DNA from: Cyanoderma ruficeps
Lineage: Eukaryota; Chordata; Aves; Passeriformes; Timaliidae
Reading direction: 5' to 3'
Length of the DNA stretch: 64,000 nt
Assembly: GCA_008694505.1 (NCBI GenBank)
Contig: VZDJ01000219.1
Location: 2,751,103-2,815,102 of the forward strand
A program made the translations under genes and the position numbers. This document shows positions 61,287 through 64,000 of this stretch, piece by piece (the first letter of the stretch is position 1; each line of letters begins with the position of its first letter). The notes under the pieces are model-generated. The model did no database searches. It was not told the DNA's origin and saw nothing but the letters and a program-made list of their open reading frames with translations.

Positions 61287-64000
61287 CATCCTGTAGAAGT
61301 TGAAAATGGTGAGGGGGAAAATAAAAAAAAAAAGGAACCTGCCCTTGGACATAACAGGATTAGATTTTAGTGAGCATTCATTTGTATTGGGAATGTTGAT
61401 AATTTGAAGCTTTAACTTGGGGGCTTCTTTTGCGTCTTTTCTGTCTTTGTGACAGTACATTTAAACAATTCCTCCATGTAACATTATGAGATAAAAGTGT
61501 GAGCAACAAGTGAGTTTTTATGTGACTTTGTAATTGTGGGAATAGAGCTACACTCTGCATCCCACTGTAATAGCAAGATTGTGCAAAATAATTAATTGTA
61601 TTTAAACTGTCATATGAGTTTAATATATAGGTGTTAAACTGCTACTTTTGGTTACTTTGACATTCCTAACAGAGAATGTATCTCAATCCTGTATGGATTA
61701 AAAAAAGAGGCACAATATATTGGTAAGATTTTAGCTTGAATTTCAAATGGCAGAAAGTGCTGTGGTGGGTTTACCATTAACACAAGAAAAATATATAGTT
61801 AAAATTCAGTGCCTTTGATAGCATTGCTTTCTGTATCTTTAACTATAAAACTTAATAATTTTACATGTAATATGAATATAACTATTTCTGTGTTGATCCA
61901 AACCAGGAAAGTATAAAGAATTTTACATTTCTAGCTTTAAGACAGATTTTCAATAAGTATTTTGACTACATCCTTGCACTGAAGTAATTGGAGTTGGTGT
62001 GTTGTTGTAGCTATGACGATTTGAGTGCAGAAAAAATTGCAGAAATAAATAAAACTTTCATTGGACAAAGTGATTTCATTGGAAAAAACACATTTATTCA
62101 TAATAGCCATTCTTCAGATGCTGAAGAGAAGCAAAATATGTGTTAGAAAAAGAATAAATCTAATTAATAACCGAAACGTGAGGGAAAGTGTGATGAACAC
62201 CTTTGGAGCCAAGAGGGGTGACAATGTCAAAATCCATTCTTTCAGGAATAAAACTAACTTTTGTTTCAGCAAGTTATTTCTTAGATGATGGTTACACTCC
62301 CCTGCACCCATTATATTTAAGGGTTATCACATGATGAAGCTAAACACATTTTCTAGTTCCAAAAATTGTGTCTTATATTATATCTCAAATTTTCAGCTGC
62401 CTGCAGCTTAATAGAAAAGCTAGAGCTTCAATGCCTGGTCATAGAGGGAGAAAATTCATCAATAGTAAAGAGATTGTGCTTCAGTCCCCATATTACAAGT
62501 GTCAAGAACAAGCAGTGCATGGGGTTTTGAAAAGATCATTGCACAGATAGATAAAATTCTTTCTTTACAGATCACCAGGAGACCTAAGCATCAGTGAACC
62601 CAATTTTTGAAGCCTTCAGAGGGACTGCACTGGTGGAGATACTGCAGTGGAAGTACTGGGTAGTAGAGCAGTAGGAGCATGCCGTCCTGCCCACACACTC
62701 CTGGCTGGAATTAATCTCCTTCCATAAGGCACACACAGAATCAGGAAGGGAAATCATCTCTTCTGGATGAAATAAGCACTCATGGGTAAAGCTCAGTTCT
62801 GTTACTGTGCTCAGTGATTCCTTGGCCAGCACAGCCAGTATAAACTTCTCGTTATACTTGACTTTTTGTAGTTTAGACCTGGCCTAGGCTTCGGCTTTCA
62901 CACAGAGTTTTACATCTATTAATTTCTGAAATTAAGATTTAAATAAACAGAACACCTGTGGACTACCTACTGCCTTTAAAATGAATTTAACATGTGCTTA
63001 AGAGCTATGCTGGTTTTTTTGGGTTTTTTTAATAACACCTAGATTTACTCTTATCTTAAAGTGATATCAAAACATCTTTGCTCTTTCCATCTAAGCGTTT
63101 CCTTCAGTATACAAAATGTTTACATTTTCTCAAACTAAAAAAACCCAGCAAAAAAAAAATAAATTCATCCTGTGTCGCCAGAATATTTTAACAGTCAAAC
63201 CTCCAAAAATATAATTAAATGTTTCTAGCTTTCATCTTCCCAAACAGCAAAAAATTCAGCCACATCTCGGCCAAGATCACACTGATGAATGAATGACACA
63301 GCTCTGTAATGAAACAACTTACATTTACAGGACCTAAACTCTACCAACCTTCCTTGTCTTGTCTGAAGGTAGGTACAGACTTCCAGGATTCCAGGGGGAG
63401 TCAGACTCCATTAAACATGATTTTGAAAACTGAATTTATCTAGCCATCTAAGCCAACTGTTACTGCTCCACAGAAGCTGTGTGTGGTCCCAATATTCTAA
63501 TGGCTTCTCTGGATGCATGTTAAAGACTTGAACACCTCGATACGTCAATGGCTTTCTGGACTAAACAATAAAATAAATTGGAAGAGAAATCCCTGTTAGT
63601 TTGCCATGAATTATTTAAGCAGAACTCCTACTGGTGCACAAGGTCAGCAGGGGGATAGCACATTCTCACAGTCGTGCTCTGTGCCATCTGCCAAGAACAG
63701 CTCCGTGTTGGTGCTGGGACCAGATTGACAGAATGAGGTTAGCTGGGGCAGTCAATAAGACATAGCCAAAGCCTGGCACTCACACACATCCCAGGAACAT
63801 TAATGAACTGTGTGAACAGGAGTGCATCCACGCTCTTCTTTGGAACAGAATGCTTTAACAACCCCGAGAACAGGATGGCCAACCCTCCTTTCCCAGTTGC
63901 ACTTGTACAGCCATATGAAATGCAGAGGCACGACGAGAAGCATTTGGAAAAGCAGGGATATTCAAGATTTGTCTTTACTGGTAGATTTCTTCTTTCAAAC
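61287..64000. other. Noncoding stretch to window end, no gene seen
   Basis: Open frames are all under 85 codons. The last 400 bases are a little richer in G+C and CpG but show no open frame or splice pattern I can defend. No recognised repeats. Confidence 0.5.

Noticed and set aside
63313..63375. Possible small exon between TTACATTTACAG and AAGGTAGGTA
   Set aside because: The acceptor lacks a good pyrimidine tract, the 38-base interval encodes nothing recognisable, and neighbouring exons are not seen.

Overview
This window looks like vertebrate, most probably avian, nuclear DNA. It is A+T-rich and no convincing protein-coding exon is visible on either strand. The bird assignment rests on repeats: several CR1 LINE fragments with the avian-type 3' end (GGTTGGA...GATGATCT-type tail next to short ATTCT-like repeats), solo LTRs of endogenous retroviruses, and no sign of mammalian Alu, B1 or L1 elements. 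A crocodilian or turtle is less likely but not excluded. Two single N bases (13007 and 61258) suggest draft or consensus assembly sequence.

Layout. Positions 1-8.1 kb are plain A+T-rich DNA with one pyrimidine-rich tract. Between 8.1 and 11.1 kb lie three CR1-clade fragments: an old, frame-broken reverse-transcriptase piece (8120-8400, +), a CR1 3' end with an expanded hexamer tail (9617-9915, -), and a second CR1 3' end carrying an internal 10-bp tandem expansion (10811-11120, +). A G+C-rich block of unknown origin follows an N-marked T-rich tract at 13 kb. At 20.5-21.0 kb there is a pyrimidine microsatellite beside a possible minus-strand LTR piece. At 24.3-25.0 kb and 29.1-29.6 kb are two LTRs of one family in opposite orientation, sharing matched ends (TGATGCCTT / AAGGCATCA) and a perfect octamer motif just upstream of the TATA position. 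Positions 36.8-37.7 kb pair an A+T-rich tract with a G+C-rich block and a CpG-retaining segment that could be regulatory. A probable tRNA-derived SINE remnant lies at 44.7 kb, a hexanucleotide microsatellite at 45.1 kb, and an LTR-like insertion inside a CR1 copy at 45.9-46.4 kb. A CR1 tail scrap is at 49.7 kb, a further LTR-like promoter/poly(A) unit at 60.4-60.7 kb, and a 28-bp duplication at 61.2 kb.

Interpretation. The longest open frames (under 200 codons) show no recognisable domain, overlap each other on both strands and look like chance. The window is therefore best read as an intergenic region or the inside of a very long intron, with its history written by CR1 and LTR elements. I found no evidence for a new multi-gene system. 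The most useful leads are the inverted LTR pair, the nested LTR/CR1 locus with a candidate GTCCT target duplication, the CpG-retaining segment near 37.4-37.7 kb, and the unidentified sequence attached to the 24.6 kb LTR. All repeat family assignments are from memory of consensus sequences and not from a database search.
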